Assembly: GCA_020633335.1 (NCBI GenBank)
Contig: JACKDU010000003.1
Coordinates: 1 to 64,000, forward strand
Reading direction: 5' to 3'
DNA length: 64,000 nt
Origin: Myxococcales bacterium
Lineage (GTDB): Bacteria > Myxococcota_A > Polyangia > Nannocystales > Nannocystaceae
In this document: positions 24,849 through 34,986 of the stretch, one piece after another
Numbering within the stretch: position 1 is the first letter of the stretch
Layout of the letters: each line of letters begins with the position of its first letter
Made by a program: the position numbers and the translations under genes
Notes under the pieces: model-generated
The model's database searches: none
Told to the model about the DNA's origin: nothing
What the model saw: the letters and a program-made list of their open reading frames with translations, nothing else

Positions 24849-27800
24849 TCCCGGCCGACGTCGATCCGGCGCTGCGCCCCGCGCTGGAGCTCGGTCGCCG
24901 CGTCGGTCGCTACCTCGCGGCCGTCGGCGCCGATGACTCGGAGAAGGCCGCCCAGCTCTGGCCCGAGCTCGTCGCCGCCCTCGGCGACTACGTGGCGACC
25001 TCCGGCGATCCCTGGCGCTCACGGCCGCTGCGGGCCTCGCCCGACGACCGCCACATCGTCGCCGCCCAGCAGCTCCTCAACGCCTTCGAGCGCGGCGGGA
25101 CGCTGGCGCCCGCGCTCCAGCAGGCGCCGCGGGTCGAGCCCCGCTTCGGGGCAGCCCGACGACGTCGTCGCCCAGGCCGAGGCGCTCTTTCGGCAGCGGC
25201 GCGCGCTGACCATCGACGCGCTCCTCGACTTCCACCGCGCGCAGGGCGGCGCCCTCGCGCAGGAAGAGGCCCTCGCGGCCTCTTCGCGGCCGAGTGGGCG
25301 CTCGACGGCGACGCCTGGGACGAGCTCCTCCCGGCCGACGCCTACCTCACCGGCAACGAGCTCTGGGCCCGCCACGATCGCGCGGCCGCGCGCGCAGCCG
25401 CGGGCGACGAGCAGGCCTGAGTGCAGGTCCGCCGCCTCCTCGAGGCGATCGCGCCCGCGGTCTTCGACGACCTCACGGACCTCAGCCCCCACCACGGCTG
25501 GGTGCCGCTCGACCTCGTCGCGGGCTGGCTCTCCGAGACCCTCAACGCCCGCTACGGCGCGCGTCGAGCTCGAGCGCGAGGGCGGCCTCGTCCAGGTCCG
25601 CGGCCACGACTACGCGAAGAGCAAGGAGAAGCCCGCGCGCTCGCCCCCGAGGCGCTCGCGTTCCTCGGCTACTACAACCACGACCCGGAGCTCTTCAAGC
25701 CGCCGCGGGACCGCGACCGCGAGCGCGGCCCGGTCACCCGCGAGGAGCGGGCCGCGAAGAAGCAGAGCCTCGCCGAGCGCCGCCTGGCGATGGCGAAGCG
25801 CTGGGCGGACTCCTTCCGCGCGTGGGCAAGCGGCGACGAGGAGCGGCGCGAGGCGCTGGCCCGCGCCTACAACCGCGCCTTCCGCGGGCGGATCGTCCCG
25901 ACCTTCTCGCCGGAGCCCCTCGAGATCGCCCGCTGGGGCCCGCAGGCGCCGAAGCTGCGGTCGCACCAGGTCGCCGGCGCGCGCCGGGTGCTCGCGCAGC
26001 GCGGGGGGCCTGGTCGCCTTCGACGTCGGCGTCGGCAAGACCTACACGGCGCTGGCGATCATCGCCCGCGCCCGCCAGGAGGGCTGGGTGCGACGGCCGG
26101 TGATCCTGGTCCCCGGGTCGCTGGTCTGGAAGTGGCACGACGACATCCTCTGCACGCTGCCCGACTACCGCGTCGAGGTGATCGGATCGAAGCGCCGCCG
26201 CCTCACCCGCGGCGCCCGCAAAGGGCTCGGTGACCTCCGAGGTCGACACCCCGCAGGAGCGCGCGCAGAAGTGGATCGCGCTCCAGACCGGCCAGATCGA
26301 CGTGGTCGTCCTCAGCTACGACGCGCTCGGCCGGACCAAGATGAACGAGGACGCGGTGATGGCCTACATCGACCAGGTCGAGGCCGTCGAGCGCTCGCTT
26401 GCGCTGCGGCGTCGCGCCCTCGCCGAGAAGGCCAAGACCGCCAAGGGGCGGGACAAGCTCTCGGAGCGCGAGCGGGCGCTCTTGGAGCACGGCACGCGGG
26501 CGTGGGTCGAAGAGGTGCTCGCGCTGCCCTCGGGCTGGGAGTACGACCCCGGCGTCGCCTGGGACGCGATCGGATCGACATGCTGGTCGTCGACGAGGCG
26601 GCCGCGTTCAAGAACCTCTACATGCCGCAGGCCCGCGAGGACGGCGGCGTGCCGAAGTTCATGGGGGGGCGGCGGCGAGGGGTCCGACCGCGCGTGGCAG
26701 CTCGACTTCCGGGCCGCGGCCGTCCGCCGCCAGACGGGCGGCGCGGGGATCGTCCTCCTGACCGCGACGCCGGCGAAGAACAGCCCGCTCGAGTTCTACA
26801 ACCTGATCCAGCTGATCGACCGACCGGGCCTTCTACCGCTCGCCGGGATCCGCGACCCCGAGCAGTTCATCGATCGCTTCATCAAGATCGAGTACCGCGA
26901 GGTCCTGGACTCGACCTTCGAGGTCACGAAGGCGAGCGCGGTCACCGGCTTCAAGAACCTCGATGACCTGCGGACGATCATCTTCACCTACGCCGAGTTC
27001 CGCACGGCCGCCGAGGTCGGCCTCAAACTCCGCGCCCGGTGGTCGAGACGATCACGATCACGATGGACGACGAGCAGGAGGCGAAGTACGCCCGCTACGT
27101 CGCCCAGATCGAGGAGATCCTGCGAAACCCGAACCCCGAGGGCGGCGAGAGCTACGCGATCCTGGGCCTGCTCGCCCGCCTGTCCCTGATCGCCCTCCAC
27201 TCGGCCCTCGACGAGGGCTACAGTTTCAGGACCGCGCTCGAGGGCGGCCAGGTCGAAGCGGCGGATCTACCAGGACGGCGGGCCCGTCAGCGTCACGCTC
27301 GCGCCTGCCGCGGCCGACCTACGAGAGCCCGAAGCTGACCGAGTGCGCCAAGCGGGTCGCCGCGAGCCCGCACTGCGGCCACATCATCTTCTGCGAGCCG
27401 ACCGCCTGCCACAAGTGGCTGCGCCAGGTGCTCGTCGACCACGGGATCGACGAGGCGCGGATCGCCGTCCTCAACGCCGAGGAGACCGGCCCCGCCGACC
27501 GGATCCGGATCGCCCGCGAGTTCAACGGCCTGTCCTCCGAGCCACCTGCGCCGGGCACCTGCGCCCGCCCGAGCGACAGCGCCATCGCGCCGAAGTACGA
27601 CGTCGTGATCGCCAACTCGGTCGCCTACGAGGGCGTCGACCTCCAGGTGCGCACCTGCGCGATCCACCACGCCGACCTGACCTGGACGCCCGCCGATCTC
27701 GAGCAGCGCAACGGCCGGGGCTTTCGCCAGGGCAACACGCTGGGCACCGTCCAGATCTTCTACTACTTCGCGGACGGCTCGACCGACGGCTACCGCTTTT

Positions 27801-27950
27801 CGCTGATCGACGGCAAGGCCGGCTGGCTCGGCGAGCTGATCAAGTCGCAGGTGCGCGACACCAACAACCCGGCGGCGCAGCAGCAGCTCACGCCCGAGGA
27901 CATCCTCTTGATGATCTCCCGCAACAAGGAGAAGACGCGGGCCCTCCTCG
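24840..27950 (+). pseudogene. DarB-like protein, SNF2/DEAD helicase part broken by about a dozen frame changes
   Basis: The coding sense is continuous but jumps between all three frames. All helicase motifs are present in order: Walker A DVGVGKTYTAL (about 26,030, frame of 23034), Walker B VVDEAAAFKNLY (about 26,590), motif III LLTATPAKN (about 26,757), IIFCEPTACHKW (27,390) and motif VI QRNGRGFRQGN (27,705). Shifts fall near 24.75, 25.15, 25.28, 25.56, 25.64, 26.00, 26.23, 26.57, 26.66, 27.03, 27.26, 27.3 and 27.95 kb, several at G-runs. There is one in-frame TGA at 25418. Motif conservation argues for recent breakage or an assembly error rather than old decay. Confidence 0.65.
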
Positions 27951-30104
27951 AAGGAAAAGCGGAAGCGCCAGGCCGAGGAGGCCCGCGCCCGCATCGCCAA
28001 GGAGGCCGCGCGCCTGCTTCGCCAGGCCGCCGGCCGCTTCCGCGATGCCCGCGCCACGACCGACGCGGAGAAGGCCGCCCGCTTGCGCGACGAGGGCGAG
28101 CAGCGCCTCCTCGACCTCGAGCAGGTCAGCGCCGATGCGTGGCCGTGGGCGCCGTGGATGTACACCGTCCGCGAGACCGACATGCTCGTCCCTGAGAACG
28201 GCGGCGCGCCGGTCTACGAGGGCCTGCGGCTGACCCGGCCTCGCGTCGGCGCGCCCGACCAGCTCGACTTCCTCGAGTTCGGCCGGATCGTCCCCGGCGA
28301 CGACGGCGACAAGATCGGCCTGCGTGCTGCCGGCTCGCCGAGCTGGCAGCTCGTCAGCTATGCCGGGACGCTGAACGGCTCGCCGATCGCCGCGACGGAG
28401 CTGCCCCGCGAGGGCGGCCCGATGTGGCCCGACGACGACGACAGCCGCACCGCCGCGGCGATCGAGCGCAAGATCGGCGAGGTCTTCCGCTACGGGAAGT
28501 TCGAGGCGCTCGGCTGGCGCGGCGCCAGCGATGCGTGGCTGGAGAAGTGGTGGCCGCGCTTCTCAGGCGCGATCACGACCGGCCTCGCCGGCTCGTTCCA
28601 CCGGGAGCAGGCGCCCGTCGTCGACGCCGAGGGCCTGGCGATCGCCGCGGGCGACGAGCTGCGCGGCATGACGCTCTTGCCGCCGACCCGCGCCGGCTGG
28701 CAGCGCTTCCTCGAGCTCGCGCCGAAGAGCGGGGAGAGCTACTCGACCCTCAAGGAGATCGGGCTCTCCTGGTGGGGCCGCAAGATCCCCCAGAACCTCC
28801 TCGCCGAGGCCAAGCGCGAGCGCGAGGCAGAGGAAGAGGAGACCGGCGACGAGGCGACGACCACGAGCACGCCGACGGAGGGCGATCGCCTCCGCAAGGG
28901 CGCCGCGATCGAGGCGGTCGAGCACCCCGAGTTCCCGCCCGCCGTCACCGAGCAGATCGCCGCCGACCACCTCCGCACCGATCCGACCCACTATGACCAG
29001 GCGCCCGCCCCCGAGGCGACCCCCGACGCCCCGCCCGACATCATCCAGCTCAGCGCCGCGGCGCGAGCTCGCCGTGCCCAAGCCGAGGCCGAAGAGGTCG
29101 CCCGCATCGAGCGGATCGCCGGTGACGACACGGGCCTCCGCGACCTCGCCCTCCAGCTCGGCGAGCTCGCCGACCCGATCGAGAAGTCGCCCCGCGAGAT
29201 CGCCGACTGGTTCGACGCCAAGGGCTACGGTCGGCTCGCCGACCAGATCCACGAGTACCTCGACGAGGGCGGCCCCTTCGGCGGCCTCCTCGAAGAGCTC
29301 GCCGAGCTCCTCCGGGAGAGCAACGAGGACGACGTCGTCGGCGCCGACGCCGACGGCCTCACGGTCCCGATCGACGCCATCGAGAAGGACGGCACCCGCG
29401 AGTACGTCATCCGCCAGGAGCCCGAGGGGCTCGCCCGCCGCTACATCAAGCGTCTCGGCCCCGTGCTCGACGAAGACGGCGAAGAGTCCGCCTTCGTCCA
29501 CGTCCGCGACGTCGACCTTGTCGGCAGCGAGGGCGAGCGCCTGAAGAAGGGCGACCCGCTCGTCAACTTCCAGGTCACGCGCTTCAACGAGGCCGAGCTC
29601 CGCGAGCGCTGGCACCACTTCCAGATGCTCGCCAAGGCCCTCCGCCGCGCCCCGCAGGAGATCGAGCGCGCCCGCCAGCTCCTCGTCTACGCTGCCGTCC
29701 TCGTCCGCGCCCCCAAGTGCATGGGCACCGCCCGCGCGGCGGCCAAGCGCGCCCTCTCAATCGCCATCCGTGAGCACCAGGCGGCGGCCGCCGCCCTTGT
29801 CGCCAGCCCCGGCGAGGCCGCCGAACGCCTCGCCCGCGTCGCCCGCCACCTCGCCCGCACCGCCCGCGAGGTCGCCCAGAGCTGCGCCGACGGCCAGGTC
29901 CTCCTCGCCGACCCGGAGTTCTCTGTCCCCAAAGACATCCCCGAGGAGCAGGACAAGCCGACCCCCTTCGAGGAGTCGCTCGAGGACTACCGCGACATCA
30001 CCACCACCGCCCTCCAGGCGATCGCGCCGAAGCCCGACCCCGCGGCGACCCGCGCGATCGAGGCCGCCCTCCAGAAGACCCTCCGCGGCAGGAGGCGCGC
30101 ATGA
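27950..30104 (+). CDS. DarB-like protein, C-terminal part
   Basis: After the last frame change the sequence runs in one frame for about 715 codons to the stop at 30104. It begins with a Lys/Arg/Ala helix (KEAARLLRQAAGRFRDARA, EKAARLRDEGEQRLLDLEQ), then VSADAWPWAPWMYTVRETDM. It contains Glu/Asp-rich segments and a long helical region, and ends EAALQKTLRGRR. If the frame breaks are repaired the whole protein would be about 2,350 residues, within the range of P1 DarB-type fusions (2,000 residues or more). As written, an independent product could start at an internal codon near 28083, but translation alone seems unlikely. Confidence 0.6.
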
Positions 30105-31174
30105 CCGCGTCCGCGGAGACCCTGCTCCAGGCGATCTTGCCGTCCTGGCGCGCCGAGCTGCCCCCGGCGCTCGCGGGCGACACCTTCGACGCCTACCTCC
30201 GCGACCACCGCGCCGAGGTGCTCGAACGCCTGGGCGCCTGGCTCCGCGGGGAGGGAGAGGGCGCGCGCCTGCCGTGGTGGCGCGTCGCCCCGACCATTCC
30301 GCGTCACCAGGACACCGACGCGCTGCGCACCGAGGCCGCCGCGATCTTCGAGGCCGTCCGCGCCTACCTCAGCGATCCCGAGTGGTCGATCCTCGACGAC
30401 GAGGAGCGCACCGAGATCATCCACGCGGCGGTCGTTCCACTCTGGGAGCCGGACGACGCCGACCGCCTCACGCAAGCCGTCGCCGACGTCGACGGCGGCC
30501 TGCGCGACGAGGACGACGTCATCGAGGAGATCGCAGCGGCGCTGCGCGACGGCACCGACCCCGAGCTCGAGCTCCACACGATCCTCCCCGACGCCGCCTG
30601 CGACTTCGTCCGCATCCACCACCGCCACCTCCCGGAGTGCAACCGCCGCGGCATCGTCCACGCGCTCGCCGCCCGCTGGCGCGGCCAGATCGTCGCCGTC
30701 GCCCTCGCGGGCACCCCCACCGGCCGCTGGGGCCGCAGCTCTTCGTGCCCGCCCGAGGGCACCCTCGAGATCACCCGCGTCGCCAGCATCGCGGGCCTGC
30801 GTCGCTACGATCGCCGCGGCCGGCTCGTCCCGGTCGGCGCCGCCTCGGCCCTCGTCGCGCGCCTCGTCGACCTCTTGCCCGAGAGCGGCCGCGGCGTCCC
30901 CGGCTGCCGCCTGATCACCTACCAGCTCACCTCCGAGGACGGCGCCATCTACCGCGCCCTCGTCGCCAAGGGCCTCCGCCCCGTCGCGCGCTCCGACCAC
31001 CGCCAAGCGGGCGGCGCCCGCAGCCGCGTCGCCCTCGCCGGCGCCAAGATCCGCTGGGAGGCCGGCCCCGCCGCCGGCCCCCCGGACTGGACCCTCCTCC
31101 AGCCGCAGCACCGGCCCGGCGCGCGCGCAGCCTTCGACGCCTTCGAGCGCCGGCACCGAAGGGAGGCCGCATGA
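30101..31174 (+). CDS. Mom/XF1762-like DNA-modification (GNAT-fold) protein with DarB-type N-terminal domain
   Basis: A 357-residue protein in ATGA overlap with the methylase-helicase. Residues 1-45 (LLQAILPSWRAELPPALAGDTFDAYL) repeat the N-terminal domain of that upstream protein. From about residue 165 the sequence follows the Mom/XF1762 pattern: FVRIHHRHLPECNRRGIVHALAAR, IVAVALAGTPTGR, TLEITRVAS, LVARLVDLLPE, CRLITYQLTSEDGAIYRAL. In phage Mu, Mom modifies adenines and blocks restriction. I infer a DNA-modifying or acyl-transfer enzyme working with the methylase. Unlike usual members (about 150-200 residues) it carries the extra N-terminal domain. The match is by remembered pattern, not alignment. 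Confidence 0.6.
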   Translation: MTASAETLLQAILPSWRAELPPALAGDTFDAYLRDHRAEVLERLGAWLRGEGEGARLPWWRVAPTIPRHQDTDALRTEAAAIFEAVRAYLSDPEWSILDDEERTEIIHAAVVPLWEPDDADRLTQAVADVDGGLRDEDDVIEEIAAALRDGTDPELELHTILPDAACDFVRIHHRHLPECNRRGIVHALAARWRGQIVAVALAGTPTGRWGRSSSCPPEGTLEITRVASIAGLRRYDRRGRLVPVGAASALVARLVDLLPESGRGVPGCRLITYQLTSEDGAIYRALVAKGLRPVARSDHRQAGGARSRVALAGAKIRWEAGPAAGPPDWTLLQPQHRPGARAAFDAFERRHRREAA

Positions 31175-33066
31175 CCCGCAAGGATCGCGCCCTCGCCACC
31201 GACCTCTACGGTCGGATCGTCGGCAACGTCGACGACTTCCACGAGGGTCGCATCGACTACGAGACGTTCTCCGAGCGCCAGCGCGGCCTCTGGACGACCC
31301 TCGACGCCGCCGGCCCCGAGGTCAAGCGGGCTGTCCTCGCGGACATCCGCGAGCGCCTCCCCTCGCCGGCGAGCCGCCTCACGCCGCGCCCGACCCCGCT
31401 TCACCGTGCGGCCCTCGCCGCCGCCGCCGAAGGTCGGTGGAGCAGCCTCGACAAGTCCGTGCAGCAGGCGATCCGCCGCCTCGCCGAGGACGGCTGGATC
31501 GACCTCGACGAGCACATTCCCAACGAAGCCCGAGGTATCGGCCTCACCGCCGCTGGCCGCCTCCTTCTTGCGAGCTGGCGCGTCGCCGAGGGTGCCGAGC
31601 AAGGACAGCCCGATCGCCCGCCCCACCTTCGCGCCGCGGAGTTCGCCGCCCTCGCGTGGAGCACGGCCTCCGGCGGCCTCCTCCGCGCCGTCATCCGCGA
31701 AGGCGCCGAGGGGAGCATCGACCTCGTCGTTCAACGCGCCCCCTCGCCGCACGCCCCCGCGTACCCCTCGCTCGTCGACCACCACCTCGTCTGGCTCGTC
31801 CTCGACACTACCCACCCCGGCGACCGCGTCCTCACCCAGACCTTCCGCGAGGGCATCTCGACCACCACCACCGTCGATGCGCGCCGCGGCGAGCGAGCCC
31901 TCGAGCGCCACGCCGACCTGATCGCCGACGCGACCCGCCGCGCGCTCGCCCAACCGCCACTCCCGGACCTCCGCGACATGGACGCGGGCCGCGGCGCCTG
32001 GGAGCAGGCCGCGCGCAGCTCCGCCGCCCACGCCTGTCCCCGCTGCTGCTACCGCGTCGGCTCCAACCTCGACTGCCCCACCTGCCGCAGCACCATCCGC
32101 CGCGACCCGGACGCCGCCTGGAACACCGCCAAGATCGCCGCCGCCCTCGTCGCCCTCGACTTCCCCGAAGAGCTCGCCGGCCAGATCGCCGACGCAGCGC
32201 GCCGCGCCCTCGCCACCGTCACCGCGCTCGACCTCCTCACGCGCGACTTCTTCGACGCCTGGGCCGTCCGCTTCACCGAGCACACCGCCAACCTCGTCGC
32301 CGCTGATCGCCACCTCGCCCGCGACCTCGTCGAGGCCCAGATGCTCGCGCCGTGGTTCGCGCTCCCCAAGCGTGAGCCCGCACGCACGCTCGCGCTCCCG
32401 CCCGAGCCTTCGCCCGACGAGCTCGCCGCCCAGCCGCGCGCGCTCCTCCGCCATCTCCTCGCCGCCCGGATCCCCGCCGAAGAGGCCCGCCGCCGCGTCC
32501 GCACCCACGCGTGCATCCGCCGCCTCGTCTCTGCCGTCGCCGAGCTCTACGGCCCCGACGCCCGCCTCGCCGGGGACCTCCTCGCCCCCGCGATCGTGAT
32601 CCACCGCGGCGGCCGCCCTGTCCTCCACCACGTCACCACCCTCCTCGGCGAGCGCACCATCACGGCCCCCGACCTCACGAGCGACGACCGCTACACCATC
32701 GAGCGCCGCCTCGCCGACCTACGCGCTCGCCTCGTCGACGCCGTCGCCACCGAGCACGCCTGCTGCTTCGGCGAAGACGACGACGGCAGCGCCATCGACC
32801 TCGCCCTCCAGCGCCTCCGCGCCGAGATCACGAGCACGTCGCGCGCGACCACCGACGCCGCCACCACGATCACCCTCACGCCCGAGCAACGCCTCTGGCT
32901 CCTCGACCTCCTCGCCGGCTTCGTCGAGGACGACGATGCCAACCGCGACAAGACCGAAGAAGGCCCGCCGCCGCCGCAGGTCGAGTGGGCCCGCGCGCTC
33001 GCCGAACGCCTCTCCGCCGAGATCGCCGCCCTCGCCGAACAGCCCACCGAGGAGTCGACCGCATGA
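31171..33066 (+). CDS. Large island protein with zinc-ribbon-type cysteines
   Basis: A 631-residue protein starting in an ATGA overlap. The N-terminal 65 residues (RIVGNVDDFHEGRIDYETFSERQ) resemble small proteins found on plasmids and integrative elements. Residues 85-140 look like a winged helix (SVQQAIRRLAEDGWIDLDE...GIGLTAAGRLLLASW). At about 290-310 CPRCC...CPTC forms a zinc-ribbon-like pair. The rest is helical and Ala/Arg/Leu-rich. A nucleic-acid-binding role in the DNA-modification block is plausible from the winged helix and ribbon; no family name is justified. Confidence 0.6.
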   Translation: MTRKDRALATDLYGRIVGNVDDFHEGRIDYETFSERQRGLWTTLDAAGPEVKRAVLADIRERLPSPASRLTPRPTPLHRAALAAAAEGRWSSLDKSVQQAIRRLAEDGWIDLDEHIPNEARGIGLTAAGRLLLASWRVAEGAEQGQPDRPPHLRAAEFAALAWSTASGGLLRAVIREGAEGSIDLVVQRAPSPHAPAYPSLVDHHLVWLVLDTTHPGDRVLTQTFREGISTTTTVDARRGERALERHADLIADATRRALAQPPLPDLRDMDAGRGAWEQAARSSAAHACPRCCYRVGSNLDCPTCRSTIRRDPDAAWNTAKIAAALVALDFPEELAGQIADAARRALATVTALDLLTRDFFDAWAVRFTEHTANLVAADRHLARDLVEAQMLAPWFALPKREPARTLALPPEPSPDELAAQPRALLRHLLAARIPAEEARRRVRTHACIRRLVSAVAELYGPDARLAGDLLAPAIVIHRGGRPVLHHVTTLLGERTITAPDLTSDDRYTIERRLADLRARLVDAVATEHACCFGEDDDGSAIDLALQRLRAEITSTSRATTDAATTITLTPEQRLWLLDLLAGFVEDDDANRDKTEEGPPPPQVEWARALAERLSAEIAALAEQPTEESTA

Positions 33067-33485
33067 CGTCCCGCCTCGCACTCGTCGTCGCCACCACCCT
33101 CGGCCTCGCCACGGGCCTAGTCGGCGGCTACCTCGCCCTCCAACCGCGCGGCTGCGATCAGCCGGCGGGTCACCTCTGGAGCGTCGGCCCGGACACCTTC
33201 GTGGACGGCCCCTTCGTCGACCTCCTCGCCGCGAAGCTGGTCCACGAGTCGGCGGGCGAGTGGACCCTCTTCGTGCTGCGCAAGTTCGGCATCTTCCTCA
33301 AGAAGGTCAGCGACCGGCCGCTCTTGCCCGGCCAACTCGGGCCCCTCTACCAGATCCGCGACGAGCCCGACGCGAACCGCAACGACGACGACGTCCAGGT
33401 CTTCCTCTCCGAGCTGGTGCGCCTCGGGGTCCTGCACCGCGGCCGGAACTTCCGCTCGTGGGACGACGTCCGGGAGGCGGTGTAG
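33063..33485 (+). CDS. Membrane-anchored small island protein
   Basis: A 140-residue protein in ATGA overlap with the previous gene. An N-terminal membrane helix (residues 4-25, LALVVATTLGLATGLVGGYLAL) is followed by a Cys and a compact domain (VDGPFVDLLAAKLVHESAGEWTLFVLRKFGIFLKKV, LYQIRDEP, VQVFLSELVRLGVLHRGR). The N-in topology puts the domain outside the cytoplasm or virion core. No known family. Confidence 0.6.
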   Translation: MTSRLALVVATTLGLATGLVGGYLALQPRGCDQPAGHLWSVGPDTFVDGPFVDLLAAKLVHESAGEWTLFVLRKFGIFLKKVSDRPLLPGQLGPLYQIRDEPDANRNDDDVQVFLSELVRLGVLHRGRNFRSWDDVREAV

Positions 33486-33487
33486 CC

Positions 33488-34429
33488 ATGGCCCGCGCAC
33501 CCGACTGGGAGAAGCTGGCGATGGCTGGCGGCAGCCCGAGCCCGGTGTGGCCGCTGCCGACCGTGACGCCGAAGTTCGCGACGTGGAGCCTCGGCGGCGG
33601 GAGGCCCTTCGGCTGCGCCGCCGACAAGTGCGAGCGCTGGCACGCCGGCATCGACCTCACCGGCGCCCCCGACGGCGCGCCGATCCTCGCGCCCGAGGAC
33701 GCGCTCGTCGTCGGCATCGATCGCGGCTGGAGCTCGGGCTCGAAGGCCGCGTTCCTGCGCACCGACTCGGGCCTCTTCCTCGTGCTCGGCGGCTTTGGGC
33801 CCGGCTCGCACAAAGAGTTCGACATCTCAACCGGCCAGCGCGTGCGCCGGGGCGACAAGCTCGGCCGCGTCCTCGGCTCCTACGGGATGATCCACCTCGA
33901 GACCTACGCCGCCGCGGAGCGCACCGCGAACTCGGTGTGGTGGCGCGGCGAGCCGCCGCCGGAGGGCCTGCTGAACCCGACGCATTACGTCGAGCGCATG
34001 GTCGGCGACAAGGTGTCGCTGCTCCAGACGCGCCAGCGTCACGAGGCGCTCAAGACCCTCGGCCACTTCAAGGGCGACGTCGCCGCGCCATGGAGCGACG
34101 CCTCGACCGGCGCCCTCAAGGCCGCGCAGAAGGCCCTCGGCGTCGCGGTCGACGGTAAGTGGGGCCCGATCACCGAGGACGCGATCCAGCGCGCCCTCGC
34201 CAGCAAGGAGAGCTGCACCGGCGACGAGTGCAACCCTGGCAACACAGCGCCGCCCGGCACCACCACGCCGCCCGAGAACACAGCGCCGCCCGAGACGCCG
34301 CCGAGCACCGGCCCGAGCACCGACGCGGTCGGCTCGCTCGGCCGGATCGGCTGGCTGCTGATCGGCGGTGTCGCTGTCACCAGCGTCGCGGTCGGCGTCT
34401 TCGTGGCGACCCGGAGTCGAACGGATTAG
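33488..34429 (+). CDS. M23-like peptidase domain plus peptidoglycan-binding domain, tail-anchored
   Basis: A 313-residue protein. Residues 35-150 are a lysostaphin-type M23 fold with zinc ligands H52 and D56 (HAGIDLTG) and H136 (MIHLETY). Two catalytic histidines of the family look replaced: the first His of HxH is Met134, and the usual YxH strand reads FLVLGGF. Residues 175-245 match a PG_binding_1 domain (GALKAAQKALGVAVDGKWGPITEDAIQ). A Thr/Pro linker follows, then a C-terminal membrane helix (about 288-306) and basic tail. It has no signal peptide. It may be a degenerate, peptidoglycan-binding rather than cleaving, particle-anchored protein. Confidence 0.75.
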   Translation: MARAPDWEKLAMAGGSPSPVWPLPTVTPKFATWSLGGGRPFGCAADKCERWHAGIDLTGAPDGAPILAPEDALVVGIDRGWSSGSKAAFLRTDSGLFLVLGGFGPGSHKEFDISTGQRVRRGDKLGRVLGSYGMIHLETYAAAERTANSVWWRGEPPPEGLLNPTHYVERMVGDKVSLLQTRQRHEALKTLGHFKGDVAAPWSDASTGALKAAQKALGVAVDGKWGPITEDAIQRALASKESCTGDECNPGNTAPPGTTTPPENTAPPETPPSTGPSTDAVGSLGRIGWLLIGGVAVTSVAVGVFVATRSRTD

Positions 34430-34464
34430 CGGGCAAGGCCCGCGGGAAGGGCAGGAGGAAGGTC

Positions 34465-34986
34465 ATGGACAACAGGAACGTGGAAGCAGCACAGCGGCTC
34501 GTCGATGCCGCTCTGACGAAGTTGGAGATGCCGGAGGAGCTGAGGCGGGTGGTCAAGCAGATCGCCGAGATCGTGATCCTCACGGCCCTGCAAGAGCCGG
34601 AGGAGCCCCACGCGGACGCGCCGCCGCTTCAGGAGGAGCCGCTTTACCCGTACACGCCGAGCGAGGAGCCCCGCGGTGCGACCACCGACGCGCCGCCCGA
34701 GCCGACGATCCACGACGAGATCACGCGCGACAACTGGCGCGCCATCGAGAACATCACCTACGCCGCCTCGCTGACGACGCAGGCCGGGGCCTCGCCCTCG
34801 CGCGTCCGCGCCGCCGTCCACGATTACCTGCTCAACCGTTTTATGGTCGAGCAGGTCCTCATCCAGACCTTGCTCGCTCTCCCGCGCGAGCCGCACGCCC
34901 ACGCGCCCGCAGCTCAGGTCCCCACGCCCTCCGCCACGCGCGCGCGCACCTCTCGTCCCTCCCGCAAGGGAAACGGGCACGCATGA
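34465..34986 (+). CDS. Island protein of unknown function
   Basis: A 173-residue protein with AGGAGGAAGG before the ATG. An N-terminal helix pair (AQRLVDAALTKLEMPEELRRVVKQIAEIVILTAL) precedes a Pro/Glu-rich linker, a second helical domain at about 85-140 (NWRAIENITYAASLTTQAG, YLLNRFMVEQVLIQTLLAL) and a basic Ser/Arg tail. No membrane segment. It overlaps the next gene by an ATGA. Unknown function. Confidence 0.6.
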   Translation: MDNRNVEAAQRLVDAALTKLEMPEELRRVVKQIAEIVILTALQEPEEPHADAPPLQEEPLYPYTPSEEPRGATTDAPPEPTIHDEITRDNWRAIENITYAASLTTQAGASPSRVRAAVHDYLLNRFMVEQVLIQTLLALPREPHAHAPAAQVPTPSATRARTSRPSRKGNGHA

